Source of the DNA: Doryteuthis pealeii
Taxonomy: Eukaryota; Mollusca; Cephalopoda; Myopsida; Loliginidae
Reading direction: 5' to 3'
DNA length: 64,000 nt
NCBI GenBank assembly: GCA_023376005.1
Contig: CM042138.1
Span: forward strand, 94,136,156-94,200,155
Under the pieces are notes generated by a model. That model saw only the letters and a program-made list of their open reading frames with translations. It did no database searches and was not told where the DNA came from. Shown piece by piece: positions 10,622-21,439 of this stretch. Each line of letters opens with the position of its first letter. The first letter of the stretch is position 1. Both the position numbers and the translations under genes were made by a program.

Positions 10622-10850
10622 AGGAATAGTGTGGTCTAAAGTAGTCGGCTAAGTGGCTTATTGTTGGTACCAGCCGGACTGCGAGGAAGTCTATCCGCTT
10701 TTAACTAGCGCTACACCAGGTAGATTGCTTTTGCATCTGAGATGAAGCGCCACACCTACCATCAGCTTCCCACTTTACCACACAGATCTAAGCTCTGCAA
10801 TTCATGCGCTTGGTGGATATTCTACCGACTGAGCTAAACCGGCCTCTGTG
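10622..10850 (-). mobile_element. SINE-A, second head-to-tail copy
   Basis: The tRNA-like head GCCGGTTTAGCTCAGTCGGT lies on the minus strand at about 10845-10826. The body again has GCGCTAGTTAAAAGCGGATA. Part of the tRNA region including the B box is deleted. Confidence 0.8.
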
Positions 10851-11500
10851 GTCTATATGGTTTTGATTCTTCCTCTAATATCCAGTTCATTGAGGTTTTT
10901 TCCAGGTTATTGAGTAAAGTTCCAAGTGCTCTGAATATTATTGGTATCACTGTTATTTTCATGTTTCAAAGATTTTTCAGCTCTCTGGTAAGGTCCAGGT
11001 ATTTTCCCAGTATTTCGCCTTCGTCCACTTTCATTCCATGATCTGCTGGTACAGTAAAGTCCTCTAGATATCAAATTCTTTTCTTCTTGTTCATTAAAAC
11101 TAGGTCTGGTCTTCAAGCCGGGATTGGGTGATCCGTTTGTATCTCAAAGTCCCAAGGAATTTTAGGGTTCCATATTCTGGTTTGTGTATATGGATAGTAT
11201 TTGTTAGTATAATCAAATTGTAATCTCTTGCACGATTTCAAGTGAGTCACCTTTCTCACTCAGTCGTGCCCTGTCTTGTACTCCTTTTGCGCAAGTTGTT
11301 GCATTCGCTTATTATATGATTAACCGTTCTATCTCTAAATAAGCTACACTTGCTCTTCTTATTATTAGCAACTGACAAATAGGGATAAGGTGGATTCTTC
11401 TTCGTGCAATTTTGGCGATATTATCAAAATAATTTCTGGATTCGGCTAGAGAGTTCTTTAATTTAATTTTAACCAATCTTAATTTAAAGGCTAACTTCTA

Positions 11501-11840
11501 AACTTCAAATTGGTATTGTGTTGGCATCCTTCCGTCAACGAGAAACGGTGGAGTAGTGTCCAATTTTTTTAACTGCGTAGCCTGGTTGGGTTCATATGGA
11601 GGATGAGCAGTTGCCCAAGCAGCAAATCCACCCTCTCCACACTGCCGCTGTAATCCAAAGGAAAGGTAAGGAACCAATGCAGTTTGGCAGCATTAGGATC
11701 GCAGTTGTTGGTATTGAATCCATGATATCGTAAATGCTTCTCGCTTTAACAAGTTTTGAAAAGAATGTCTTTTGTCGTTCTTAACTTAAATGAATAACTT
11801 ACTTTTATAATACATGTCCTTTCATTAGTTTCATTATTTT

Positions 11841-11844
<4 letters not shown>
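11501..11844. other. unassigned DNA
   Basis: No gene or recognised repeat is visible. Confidence 0.4.
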
Positions 11845-11891
<47 letters not shown>

Positions 11892-12007
11892 CTCTATTAA
11901 TATTAGTATATAGCTTCCGTAATAGATAGTTTTATTAATATAGTTGTAATTTTATTCGGTTTATTAGTTGTAACTCACTCTCACACTTACTGCATATTAA
12001 TATGTAT

Positions 12008-12082
<75 letters not shown>

Positions 12083-12196
12083 CTCTATTAATATTAATAT
12101 ATAGCTTCCGTAATAGATAGTTTCATTAATATAGCTGTAATTTTATTCGGTTTTTAGTTGTAACTCACTCTCACACTTACTGCATATTAATATGTA

Positions 12197-12241
<45 letters not shown>
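11845..12241. repeat. direct duplication separated by (TA)n
   Basis: A unit of about 115 bp (TTCACTCTATTAATATTAGT to TGCATATTAATATGTA) occurs at 11888-12006 and again at 12078-12197 with very few differences. Each copy is flanked by (TA)n; (CA)n precedes the second (TA)n. Recent slippage or unequal exchange through the TA tracts is likely. Confidence 0.8.
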
Positions 12242-12243
<2 letters not shown>

Positions 12244-12519
12244 TGAATCTGACCATAAAATTACTTACCGACTTTTAGTTTTTTTATCGTCTCTTTTGAT
12301 GTAGATACTTAGCGGCGATTACAAAAAAGAATATTACTCACAAAGATTCGCGTTAGGATTCTGTTCGCATATTTATACACATTTAGATTCCCAGATCTTT
12401 CGGATAACATTTCCCATATGTACAATGTTGCCCATAAATAAGTATACCCCAAACTACCTTTTTGAGAAACAGTTAATCTTATTTTGAACTAAAGTTATCA
12501 TTTTTATTATTTAGATTTT

Positions 12520-12720
12520 TCGGACTATTGTCCTCATCTTTATTGTACATAAAAATAAAAATAAGGACATACACAATGTTTCGGCTGATGTGTCTCCGGT
12601 CATCTTCAGGTGGTTTTGTCGAACTCCGGAACCTTCTTGTCGAATTCAGAACCCATCTTGTCGTAATCGGGAGCCTTCACAGAACTTCGAACCGAACCCT
12701 TTATTTCATCCATTAAGGTC
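12520..12720 (-). mobile_element. Penelope-like 3' fragment with hammerhead-like motif
   Basis: On the minus strand a repetitive acidic stretch (SEFDKKVPEFDK) ends in a stop near 12610. CUGAAGA, an imperfect stem II and GCC-GAAACAUUGUG follow at 12615-12570. The CAC before the core can pair with GUG after a UU cleavage site, giving a very short stem III. A related arrangement is at 24840-25130. Confidence 0.5.
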
Positions 12721-12785
12721 AATTGTTCTCATTCCGTTAACCCTGACCGAGTACAAGTTTTATGTTAAGTATTCTGTTATTTTCA

Positions 12786-12860
12786 CCCGTTGTCAGGATT
12801 GAACCTGCAACCTACAAATGATTGTCACTTAAAACAGTATTAACTCAACACTTATATCCT
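12786..12860 (-). other. tRNA-like sequence, degenerate
   Basis: The minus strand carries GCAGGTTCAATCCTGAC, a plausible T-arm with a B-box. No clear A box or full cloverleaf is visible, so this is probably a SINE remnant. Confidence 0.3.
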
Positions 12861-12923
12861 TTTCGCCATGTGTCCAACTCGATAAAGATACCATGATTTT
12901 ATTATTTTTCGTTGATAATTATA

Positions 12924-13210
12924 CGACGGTTATTCCAAAAGTAAGGTCCCCAAAGGGCTGAGGACAGAGGGAAAACTGTTCGTGTGATTATTGGCAACAC
13001 TGTAATGTTTGTTGTGCAAACGCCGGTCCCAGCGCGCGCCTGGCTCAGTCTTGGCTTGGCAAGTCGTTTCTGATGGAGATCCCGATTGACGCTACCACCA
13101 AGTGTGAATTTCGTGGAGTTATTCGGTTTTAGAACGCAAGAAAATTGAAATTCAATGCCAATTAATGAAAGTGTATGGTGAGTCATGCATGGATATGTGT
13201 AATTGTGTGT
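12924..13210 (+). pseudogene. mariner transposase 5' fragment
   Basis: The left end CGACGGTTATTCCAAAAGTA follows a TA. An ATG at 13073 opens a frame reading MEIPIDATTKCEFRGVIRF and then a stop. This matches the N-terminal region (CExRxVIRF) of mariner-like transposases as I know them. The copy is cut off at about 13210 by a (TA)n tract. Confidence 0.65.
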
Positions 13211-13222
13211 GCATATATATAT

Positions 13223-13260
<38 letters not shown>

Positions 13261-13288
13261 AAAAAGGCTTAAAAATCGGCCATTTTGC

Positions 13289-13347
13289 TGTTATAGATCT
13301 ATTTCTGCCCACAGGTATCTGTGTATACCTATGACTTTCATCAGACC
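13289..13347 (-). ncRNA. hammerhead-like module
   Basis: The minus strand has CUGAUGA, a nine-pair stem II (CAUAGGUAU against AUACCUGUG) with extra unpaired bases next to the core, GAAA and the palindrome UAGAUCUA followed by UA. Stem I has only about two pairs. Probably a decayed ribozyme. Confidence 0.4.
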
Positions 13348-13439
13348 ATTAATTTTTATTGAAAATGGCACGAGGCTTTATATATACTTTTTTCTGAGGA
13401 TTCCTGTAAAGATATCGGGTTTCAGTTCTTCTCATCTTT

Positions 13440-13658
13440 CTAGGGGGGGTGACCGGGTGGTAATGATGTTGACTCTCTGGGTGGTTTAATCCCCTCAATA
13501 AATTCTTATTAAGTGGGATCGGCCACCTTACTGCTTCGGCTATCGGATTCTTTTTATATTCCTTCTGACATTTTTAGTCAAGGATTTACTTTATTTTTTC
13601 AGGTTCCCCTTCATATAACCTCATCAATTACTTATATACTTAAAGTTTTGACTCATCT
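13440..13658. other. unassigned DNA
   Basis: A tRNA-like stretch (GGGTGACCGGGTGGTAATGA) starts at about 13447, but no supported element is defined. Confidence 0.3.
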
Positions 13659-13677
13659 CTCTCTCTTTCTCTCCCCC

Positions 13678-13760
<83 letters not shown>
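13659..13760. repeat. (TC)n(TA)n(TG)n microsatellite
   Basis: Three consecutive dinucleotide runs, the same order of motifs as at 7026-7144. Confidence 0.95.
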
Positions 13761-13762
<2 letters not shown>

Positions 13763-13789
13763 GGCAGCATTCTTTCATTTATACATGTA

Positions 13790-14090
13790 GAATTAAAGAT
13801 ACATCTCCTGTTTAACAATTTTATTTTTGATCTTTTCGAGTTTTCTGGCCAACTTTTTAATATTTGGGTGGAATTCGTGGATAAGTCCACCAAAGTTCAG
13901 GTCCCGAGTACATCCTTAAACAAAATTAATTTCCAATGCAGTACACACATTTTAAAATGCCTATAACACCTTTCTCATCATTTCTTCTCCTTCCAGCCTC
14001 CACATTAATATAATTTTTTAAAAACTGGAACACATCACTCTTGATGATGGCACTTCGAATTGCCGAAAGTACTCGGGACCTGAATCATAT
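13790..14090. mobile_element. rearranged Penelope/retrozyme-like fragment
   Basis: 13815-13915 is similar to 8475-8560. At 14041 (plus) GAUGA, GGCACUUCGAAUUGCC and GAAAG follow, resembling the motif at 8561-8600 in opposite orientation. CAGGTCCCGAGTAC at 13901-13914 is the reverse complement of 14069-14082, so the two parts form an inverted pair. Confidence 0.45.
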
Positions 14091-14134
14091 AATGTGTGGT
14101 TGTCGATGGGTTTGGTTTATAGGGATGTGGATAA

Positions 14135-14260
14135 TGCATTGTTTTGGGCCCGGATTATTACATCTAGGAAGGGGATGGAGGTGGGTGAGTGTTCTAAGGA
14201 GAATATTTAAGCGGGGTTTAACAGGTTTGGATTCAGAGTTTTCTTTCTTCTAGTCTTACA
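14135..14260 (-). mobile_element. SINE-C 3' fragment
   Basis: Contains GGGGTTTAACAGGTTTGGAT and TTCAGAGTTTTCTTTCTTCT shared with the SINE-C copies at 930 and 21780. Confidence 0.6.
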
Positions 14261-14286
14261 TAATTCATAGGTAGCCTACGAGTTAT

Positions 14287-14740
14287 GTCTGTAAGTGTAG
14301 TAAAATTCAAATAACTGTATGGTAAATCGAAATTGACTATTAACCGTCATATGAAGATTGACGGCAGTTCACCTTTCTCTGACCTAGACGCCGATTACTG
14401 ATTGGCTGAAGGCGAGCGTGTGAAAGGGAACTGGGTTAGTTAGATTTTGGCCGTTAGTAGAAAGGAGCAGACGTAACGTTCGACTGTCCTAAGATGGCAA
14501 CTTTTCACCGCGCGATTAAAAACCCTTTTGGGCTTCAGGTTTTTAATAAGGAATAAAGGCGTCTTGTAAAACAATCAAGTTAAATATTAAATATTACCAA
14601 CCCTTTTACCAACAACGATAGGAGCTGACAACAACCCAGCCTAGCATAAATCACCCCAGAAGAAGAAGAAGATGGTCACCGACGAAGCAGTACCAATAAG
14701 AACCCATCTCTTCTCTTCTCTTTCTCTCCCCCCCCCCATT
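14287..14740. other. unclassified, possible LTR-like sequence
   Basis: The sequence is less AT-rich than its surroundings and has AATAAAG at about 14551 and a GAAGAAGAAGAAGATGG stretch at 14659. I considered a solo LTR with leader but found no defined TG/CA ends or primer-binding site. Confidence 0.25.
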
Positions 14741-14754
14741 ATATACCCAGCAGA

Positions 14755-15075
14755 TGAACGGGTATATAACACTTGTGCTGTTGTCATACCTAATCTACCC
14801 TACTGTTTACCCATGGAGGCAGAATAATTGGATCAATACTTTTATAATGCTATTAACATTATCTGAAACGCAAAAACAACTCCTTTGTCTAGCGCTAGTG
14901 AAAAGGGGATAGACTCCCTCGCTGTGTGGCAAATACTGACTTTCGTCCACCGTCGATTGATTTTACTTACTTACAATGGTATTAGCGCTATCTGAAATAC
15001 AAACAGCCTTGTCCATGATTTGAACTCGGTTCGCCGTATCTATTTCTTATGGTGATAAGTATTACACCCCAAACA
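14755..15075 (-). mobile_element. SINE-C copy split by a SINE-A fragment
   Basis: The SINE-C body (CTACTGTTTACCCATGGAGG) is on the left. Its tRNA-like head in reverse (ATGATTTGAACTCGG) is on the right. Between them lies the plus-oriented 3' part of SINE-A at about 14885-14985. The flanks repeat ATTA-x5-ATCTGAAA-x-RCAAA on both sides, consistent with a long, mutated target duplication. Confidence 0.7.
14885..14985 (+). mobile_element. SINE-A 3' fragment nested in SINE-C
   Basis: Contains CTAGCGCTAGTGAAAAGGGG and the 3' tail TTTTACTTACTTAC seen in other SINE-A copies. It is 5'-truncated, as is usual for LINE-driven retrotransposition. Confidence 0.75.
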
Positions 15076-15328
15076 TCTCCAAATAAGATTTGTAAAACCA
15101 GTTAAACCATATCATTTTCACGGGTCTATAGAGTTATTTTAGTTATTGATATTTATAGAAATTTCTGATCCGACCAAAAAGTCATAAAATATTGGTAAAA
15201 ATATTTAATATGAATAAAACTATTGAAATAAAGATCGATACAACTAAAATAATTTCGCTTAATTGATTCTGATGTAATTCTACAGGTAATAAAATTATAT
15301 AAAAATAAGATTAGATCTCCCCCCCACA

Positions 15329-15339
15329 CACACACACAC

Positions 15340-15380
<41 letters not shown>

Positions 15381-15481
15381 ACATTGCAATTACTTCTATT
15401 TCCATTAATACATTTAATAGAAACTAGGCCAGAAAGCACAATTCCTTAGAGAGATCACACGTGTGTAAGTGCACGTGCACA

Positions 15482-15547
<66 letters not shown>

Positions 15548-15610
15548 TATGTATTATATACAATTATATGTGTGTATTCATACATAGACATATATACATA
15601 TTCATACACA

Positions 15611-15665
<55 letters not shown>
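15329..15665. repeat. CA/TA microsatellite cluster
   Basis: (CA)n(TA)n at 15329-15377, (CA)n at 15482-15542 and (TA)n at 15616-15665. The CA tract has about 30 units. Confidence 0.9.
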
Positions 15666-15668
<3 letters not shown>

Positions 15669-15815
15669 TGTCCTCCACGTGCTTAAATCTCCAGTTTAGG
15701 AAATTTGAAAAAAAGGTTCCCAAAGCAACTTGTTGAGAGTATGAATGTTGTTGCACATGCTTAACCCAGTGCTTCGCCAAAAAGACAACTGATCAAAAAG
15801 TATCGAGAATAATAT
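15666..15815 (-). pseudogene. degenerate transposase-like fragment
   Basis: Minus-strand translation resembles the region upstream of the fragment at 16360-16560 (a YR-LF-FGEA pattern followed by CATT/SATT). It is a second, more decayed copy of the same relic; function dead. Confidence 0.35.
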
Positions 15816-15976
15816 ATAATTTGTTACTATGCACTTAAAAATATACAAAAACTAAAATATATTTATTTATAATTTGTATTGCTATATCACAGATATTGTG
15901 CACTCTCCTAATAATACTGTATACATTGACTTACTACTGTCTCATCAAGTGAGATAAGTTTAATCATATACTGTGG

Positions 15977-15978
<2 letters not shown>

Positions 15979-16040
<62 letters not shown>

Positions 16041-16173
16041 CTTATTTCCTAAACTAAAGATTTGAGCACGCGGAGAATATATCTGTGTATATAGCTTTCT
16101 ATGTATATATGCATATGTGTCTGTGTATAGATATGTATATATGTATATGTATAAATAAGCAAATTATACAACT

Positions 16174-16263
<90 letters not shown>

Positions 16264-16268
16264 TATAT
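15979..16268. repeat. long (TA)n tracts
   Basis: (TA)n at 15979-16038 and a tract of about 90 bp at 16178-16268. The TA/ATGT-rich stretch between is low complexity. Confidence 0.9.
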
Positions 16269-16359
16269 AATTTGTGTGCGTGAATATCAAGTGTGTTATA
16301 TGCCAATACAGCAAAGAACAATGAATTTTCTTCAAAAAAGACATGCCAGGCTTTCTTCA

Positions 16360-16560
16360 TACTTATTCCAGTGAGTTTTCTGTTGGTCTAAGCACCCCGA
16401 AGTTCCTCTTTTGATATGGTATGAAGCAGTGCCGTTGTATTCTTTTTAATTTTCTCCCGATCCTCAGACCTTACTCTGTTTGCTAAGAAAAAGTCGCACG
16501 AAGCTACGTGTGGTGAGGTTGTCGCACTTACATAAACCTGTGCTTCACCAAAATATGCTT
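16360..16560 (-). pseudogene. mariner-type transposase C-terminal relic
   Basis: Minus-strand translation gives SPHVASCDFFLANRVRS, then IKKNTTALLHTISKEE, and after a shift KKAWHVFFEE. The CDFFL motif carries the third catalytic acidic residue in IS630-Tc1-mariner transposases, and the IKxNTTxxLHxI pattern fits the same proteins. Frameshifts and stops make it a pseudogene. Confidence 0.6.
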
Positions 16561-16689
16561 CAAAAGTATGGAGACTGCCAATCAAAAAGTATCGATAATT
16601 GACTCTAACCGCAGTCTAGACGTGCAGATATCATCACTGTACGTGTCTTTATTAAATTTTAAATCTTAAAATTAAAGATAAGTTTTTTA

Positions 16690-17045
16690 TTAAATCACTT
16701 ACATGTATTTTCTGTAAAACATGGGTCCTCAAACTTTTCAGCCCAAGATCACAATCCTTAATTTAGGAGGGTCTGGGCTAAATTCAAAAGATAACAATTA
16801 ATACTCGTGTTCTTTAATTGTATGACCGTTAACATCTTGTAACCTCTCTGGTTAAAAGTGAGACCATTCAAATCGTCCAGGATTAAATGCTGGTGTTCTT
16901 ATTTCTTATGAGTGTCGTCACCTCAGCTAAATAATGGACCATTCTGTTTTTATTAGAAGAAAGAAAGAAAGGGAAGAAAAAGACATGCTACACATAAAAA
17001 ATATAAGAAAGAAAGAGAGTAGGGGAAAGATATAGAAAGAGGGCG
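16690..17045 (-). repeat. R3 repeat, reverse copy
   Basis: Shares GTGTCGTCACCTCAGCTAAA and GGTTAAAAGTGAGACC with the copy at 25990-26560. It ends in a GAAAGAAAG-rich stretch and passes directly into Rep-1. Confidence 0.65.
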
Positions 17046-17049
17046 AGTG

Positions 17050-17385
17050 GACTTGGGGGTAATTACGGTGAAGGGGTACTCCACACTCCACAGGGTTCCA
17101 AAATTGGAACTTCACCATTAAATGCAGTTTGACGTCATACCCATGATGCATTCTAGCACATATATGATAAAAAGGGTCAGGTCGAGACAATCATATAGAT
17201 ACTAGGGCTTGACGTGACCAGCCGATTGATTGGAGGGGGCCTCTCTGACGGCCTGTCTAGCCTAAGTAAGGATCAAAGTGGAGTGTTTCATTTCATGTAC
17301 TGCTCAGCCACCACGATTCGATACTTCAGCATCACGGATCTCCGCACACGGCCAACAGGTGGTGTATTCTAAAGTTCTAGTTAAC
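17050..17385 (+). repeat. Rep-1 copy, second half
   Basis: Runs from GGGGGTAATTACGGTGAAGG through TCATATAGATACTAGGGCTT to GGTGGTGTATTCTAAAGTTC, the end motif of the family. Confidence 0.7.
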
Positions 17386-17600
17386 CGGGCTGGCAATCAT
17401 ATAGATGCTTGGGCTTAACGTGACTAGCCAACTGATCGGATGTGGCCACTCCGACCGCCCGTTAGCCTAAGTAAGAGCTAAAATAGAGCGTTGCATGTCA
17501 TGGACTGCTCAACCGCCAGGGTTCCATCTTTAAGTATTATGGGTCACCACTTACGACCAACAGGTGGCCCCTTTTGGGGGATTTTACCCCTTTGCAGTAT
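17386..17600 (+). repeat. Rep-1 copy, 3' part in tandem
   Basis: It repeats the region beginning TCATATAGATGCTTGGGC and ends GGGGGATTTTACCCCTTTGC. It is head-to-tail with the preceding copy and inverted relative to the next one. Confidence 0.7.
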
Positions 17601-17644
17601 TTTCTGTAAAATCAAACAACCAACCAACCAATCAAATAATCTCA

Positions 17645-18245
17645 ATAGGCTTCCCGCCCTGTCATCTGGGGCGTTAGAATACACCGACTGCACCTCTGCA
17701 GAGGGGTAAGACTCCCCAATGGGGCCACCTGTTGGCCGTGGGTGGCGACCCGTAATGCTTAAGGATGGAACCCAGGTGGTTGAGCAGTCCATGACATGCA
17801 ATATTCCACTTTGGTCCTTACTTGGACTAGACGGGCAGTTGGAGTGGCCCCCTCCGATCAATCGGCTGGTCACGTCAAGCCCTAGCACCTATGTGATTGC
17901 CCCAATCCTATTGCCCTTATGTCAATCCCCAACCCTTTTTATCATATGAGTGCTAGGAGGCTGTTGCTAAGGGTCTTCTTGTCCTGAGAATGACGTTAAA
18001 CTCTATCTGATGGTGAGGTTCTAGTTTTGAAGCTTTGGGGAATGTGGAGCACCCCTTCATCACCATTACTCCCAGGTTCACTCTGACCCAGAGTGGTAGT
18101 ACCTGTTAGGGTCCCATCTATGGGTTAAATAGAAAACATGAGTTTATAAACAAAATTTGATTATCTATTAAGAATGAATTTATTTCAAAATTTTGTCGGC
18201 ATTAAATGACCCACCGAGGTTGATATGCCGTAAAACAAAACAAAC
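17645..18245 (-). repeat. Rep-1 copy, reverse, nearly full length
   Basis: It starts GCCCTGTCATCTGGGGCGTT, contains TGAGCAGTCCATGACATGCA and CATCTATGGGTTAAATAG, and ends in ATATGCCGTAAAACAAAACA. With 17386-17600 it forms an inverted pair around a centre of about 45 bp. Confidence 0.75.
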
Positions 18246-18830
18246 CAATCAACTTGAGAAGGAACGACGTGCAGTATCGCACGTCTATCATGCCCGTCGT
18301 TACGCTCATCGCTTACCAAAGGGTTTCATTCCGAAAATATTATCTCACCCAGACAACCTCGGGCAACAGTGGGAAAAATAATGATTAGAAATCGGTTGAC
18401 ACCTTCCACCTATAACCAATCTGTAGAATAAACAGGTGCGATGTGTGGGACAGGAAAGAAAACCACAAAAAAAACCAATGGAGTCATCAAGTGTGTGTGT
18501 TTTTCTTCCACAAGTGGGAAATAGGTTTATCGGAATTCCACACACCGCCTACCAGAAGAGGAAAAGATATTTTCTTTCCTTTGCATAATAACGAATAATT
18601 ATTTCTATCCTGTCCAAAAAAAAAAAAACTTAAATTTAAAATTAAAGTACTAACTCGCATCATCATTATAGAGAGGGAAATATTCAAAAAGATGAGAGGG
18701 TCACCCCCGTGGCTAACGTGCTGAACTGCGATTTCTTACCGTGTTTCCCCGAAAATATTATGCAAATATTCGTGCTCGATATATATATTCGTATATATTG
18801 CATTATGTGTATACCGCATTGTATATAATT
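18246..18830. other. unassigned DNA with a short plus-strand frame
   Basis: A frame at 18250-18381 reads EKERRAVSHVYHARRYAHRL and continues without low complexity to a stop. Composition is unlike the microsatellite frames, but I recognise no family and see no splice context. The rest has no recognised feature; a weak tRNA-like stretch lies at 18712. Confidence 0.25.
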
Positions 18831-19370
18831 AGCAACCCTTCCCCCCAAGACCAGGATGTGACACAAGGTCAATTTCTTAAGCGAAGTTCACCAGGTTTGA
18901 ATTCAGAGTTTTCCTTCTCCTAGCCCGGTTGTCATACCTAGGTTACAGCCAATTCTGTCCTACTATTTACACGTAAAGGCAGTTTAGCTCAGTCGGTAGT
19001 CACAAGGTTCCTGGTTCGATACCGACCCTCGCCAACTCAGCGTATGAGTAGCACAGGGATCTGTGAGGTAAAGTAAGGAGCTGATGGTAGGTGTAGCGCT
19101 CCACCTCCGGCGCCAAAACAATCTCTTTGGCCTAGCGCTAGTGAAAAGGTGATAGACTCCTTCGCTATATGGCTGATACTGACTTTAGGCCAACCCGACG
19201 ACTTCTTTTATTTATTCGTAGCTGGAGGGAGAATAATTGGATTCATACCTTTCTGAGGTGTAAGAGCGCTATTTGAAATGTAAACCGCCTCGTTCAGGAT
19301 TTGAACTCGGATAGCCTAGTTCACTCCCTACAATGTTAATCGTTATGCAAAGAGCGCTTTTCTTAAGAGA
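18830..19370 (-). mobile_element. SINE-C copy split by SINE-A
   Basis: SINE-C body at 18830-18975 (GAAGTTCACCAGGTTTGAAT) and head at 19208-19370 (reverse ATTTGAACTCGG with ATCGTTATGCAAAGAGCGC). The break coincides with a complete plus-oriented SINE-A. The duplicated target ATTTAC/T-x2-CGTA flanks it at about 18964 and 19209. Confidence 0.8.
18976..19205 (+). mobile_element. SINE-A nested in SINE-C
   Basis: The tRNA-like head GGCAGTTTAGCTCAGTCGG has a good A box and a B-box-like GGTTCGATACC. The body carries GCGCTAGTGAAAAGGTGATA and ends CTTTAGGCC. SINE-A is therefore younger than this SINE-C copy. Confidence 0.85.
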
Positions 19371-19900
19371 CCCCCCTCCTCACACACACAAAAAAATCAA
19401 CATCTTTCCACTTTGAATTGTTTATTTCAAATGCTAATTGTACCGGTATTATGAATAGGAGGCCGTGTACCAACGATCTGAGTTGCATATTTTTGGGGGT
19501 CCGGATAAATTTAGAACTTAATTTTAAGCATCGAAACTATCTCTAAATTTCTGCCCAAATAAAAAAAAAGAAATTCCTCATTTCTCAAAACAAATGGTAC
19601 TGTAATGCAACCAAATCTGGTGAATATTGCAATGTAATAGCAGCCTTCAACCTGGTGAACTTTATGATCGTCAACAAACAGTCAACCACGAGAGCTCTCG
19701 CGGTAGGTGCGAGAAATGGTCACATGAGAGTTGGGGATTTTTTTAAAGGATCGGCAAGTCAGTCACTTGGTTACCGATAAAGGCAAGTAAGGAGCTTAAA
19801 TTTCGAAGGTAGCCAAATGCCTGCCGCCATTGGGTTGAGTTACGATTTATGGAACAATCGGATCTTTCATTCATTGGCTCAGAAATTTCACATCTTATAG
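19371..19900. other. unassigned DNA
   Basis: No gene or recognised repeat is visible. Confidence 0.4.
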
Positions 19901-19904
19901 GTTG

Positions 19905-20510
19905 TTTGATTGATTGGTTGGTTGGTTAGTTGGTTGAATTCTATGGCATGTCAACCCTTAAAGGGTTATCTTATCCCGAAGTCATTTTGTTTTATTTGTT
20001 CAAACTCAATTTTTAAACACATTTTAATACTCATTCTTTATCTATTTAACCCATAGATGGGACCCTAACAGGTACTACCACTCCTGGGCAGAGTGTACTT
20101 GGAAGTAATGGCGATCTAGGGGTACTCCACATTCCCCGGAGTTTCTGAATTGAACTTCGCGACTAGATGCAGTTTAAACATTTTCTTGGTTTGAGACTGG
20201 TTTGGACGGGGGCTGAAACACACTAATAAAGTGAGTGGCATTTTTTCTTAGACCACATGTCTGACATTTCGTGACTCAGAAATGCAACAACTGTTGCTTG
20301 TCTTCTCTCATGTCTATAAGGGAAAAGAGGCCTTTGACTTTGGCGCTTCTACTTTTATACTAAAACTTGCTACAACACCTAGCGCGTAACATATAGTGCG
20401 TTTTGACCCAAAAAAATATTATATGGTCTCCGGGGGTGTACTGGACCCCAGTTAGGAACCACTAGTTTAAACGTCTATATGGGATACGTGGAACAGTAAT
20501 GAACAAATGT
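19905..20510 (+). repeat. Rep-1 copy interrupted by a hAT-like element
   Basis: Starts with (TTGG)n, then ATGGCATGTCAACCCTTAAA, ACCCATAGATGGGACCCTAA and AGATGCAGTTTAA. It is split at 20180 and resumes after 20464 with GTTTAAACGTCTATATGGGA. Confidence 0.7.
20180..20464. mobile_element. hAT-like non-autonomous insertion
   Basis: The 285-bp insert in Rep-1 is flanked by the 8-bp duplication GTTTAAAC (20172-20179 and 20465-20472). Its right end in reverse reads AGTGGTTCCTAACTGGGGTC, similar to hAT (Charlie-type) termini known from other animals. The left terminus has decayed. No transposase frame. Confidence 0.65.
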
Positions 20511-20511
20511 C

Positions 20512-20514
<3 letters not shown>

Positions 20515-20576
<62 letters not shown>
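20515..20576. repeat. (CT)n microsatellite
   Basis: About 28 perfect CT units. Confidence 0.95.
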
Positions 20577-20579
<3 letters not shown>

Positions 20580-21090
20580 GTACGGCATTCTCCCTAGATC
20601 AGTTAAACCGGCTCCAACCGACGAATTCATCTATAAGGAATTCATAGAAGGAGTAACAAGGGAATAGGAAAATCACAAGCGGTCCCCAAAACCCTGCATA
20701 CATATCCCGGTCAGGAGAAGGAGATACTGCTGCAGATTATCCACAGATGCAGTGACAAAGTCGTTGATTCCTGACGATGATGGAGATGCACTTTAGATTT
20801 TTGCCAGACTCCCTTTGGCCCGGTTGTGGCCCTAATACCACTGGGTGACAGACCTGTCCGCCTTGGGTGAACCTACCAGGAACTTAAGTTACCGAATAGT
20901 CTGACACTACAGGTTTGTACGACCTTGCCGCGATGAGGGGAGGTTAGACATTGGAAATAATGTGCAAGATGGTCGTTGAGCAAAGAGTCCCCTCCGCCCT
21001 TTTACAGCACTTGTTTTTCGTTCTGCTGGGTGTCTAGTCATCTTCCTCACCAGACAAAATCTGTGGAATTGCCGATTTAGAAGCCGATGA
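20577..21090. repeat. unclassified GC-richer repeat-like segment
   Basis: A less AT-rich stretch with GCCTTGGGTGAACCTACCAG and a downstream GACCTTGCCGCGATGAGGGG. This resembles, from memory, a conserved module (GTGACCCTACCAGG followed by an ACCACGACAAGG-type stretch) found in some CR1/Rex1-type retroelements. No frame is kept. Confidence 0.3.
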
Positions 21091-21430
21091 TCCGACTATG
21101 AAACAGGTAGTACTGGATTACGTAGTATCAGTAACACATTGAGCGACAAGACACAGACAAATTCCCTTGGAAAATTGGAATGCGTCCTATGTGTGTGAAT
21201 CGTATTTACCGGCAAATGATAACTATTAAAAAGAATCTTTTGTAAATGCAAGAGAAAAAAGGAAAGGGTTAATTCTGTGAGAAAACGAAATAGTGGTTGA
21301 TTCAAGATAGAAAAGAATTTTTAACCTTTGGAAAAAAAGTTTTGCGTTGTTTTCCCACCGCAATCGGACATGAATTTATAAAAAAAATCTGTGATATTCT
21401 CACACATGTATTTAATGAATACAAATAATT
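21091..21430. other. unassigned DNA
   Basis: No gene or recognised repeat is visible. Confidence 0.4.
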
Positions 21431-21439
21431 CGCCCGATG

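Larger units (their letters stand above)
10268..11500 (-). mobile_element. RLE-type LINE, reverse copy interrupted by two SINEs
   Basis: On the minus strand remnants of the same protein region as 3592-4338 are seen in degraded form (matching the INHIL, WELCKR, LWDFEIQTDH, RRPDL and LARELK stretches). The 3' terminal stretch GTGACAGCAAG lies at about 10275-10290. The copy is split at about 10340-10850 by two SINE-A insertions. Multiple stops make it dead. Confidence 0.65.

Noticed and set aside
14287..14740. Solo LTR of a Gypsy-type retrotransposon
   Set aside because: No TG...CA boundaries, primer-binding site or target duplication could be defined.
15461..15780. Open frames on both strands rich in His-Thr and Ile-Tyr
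   Set aside because: They are read-through of (CA)n, (TG)n and (TA)n tracts in overlapping frames.
18193..18381. Possible exon encoding a non-repetitive peptide
   Set aside because: Short, partly overlaps Rep-1, and no splice sites or family could be recognised; kept only as a low-confidence note.
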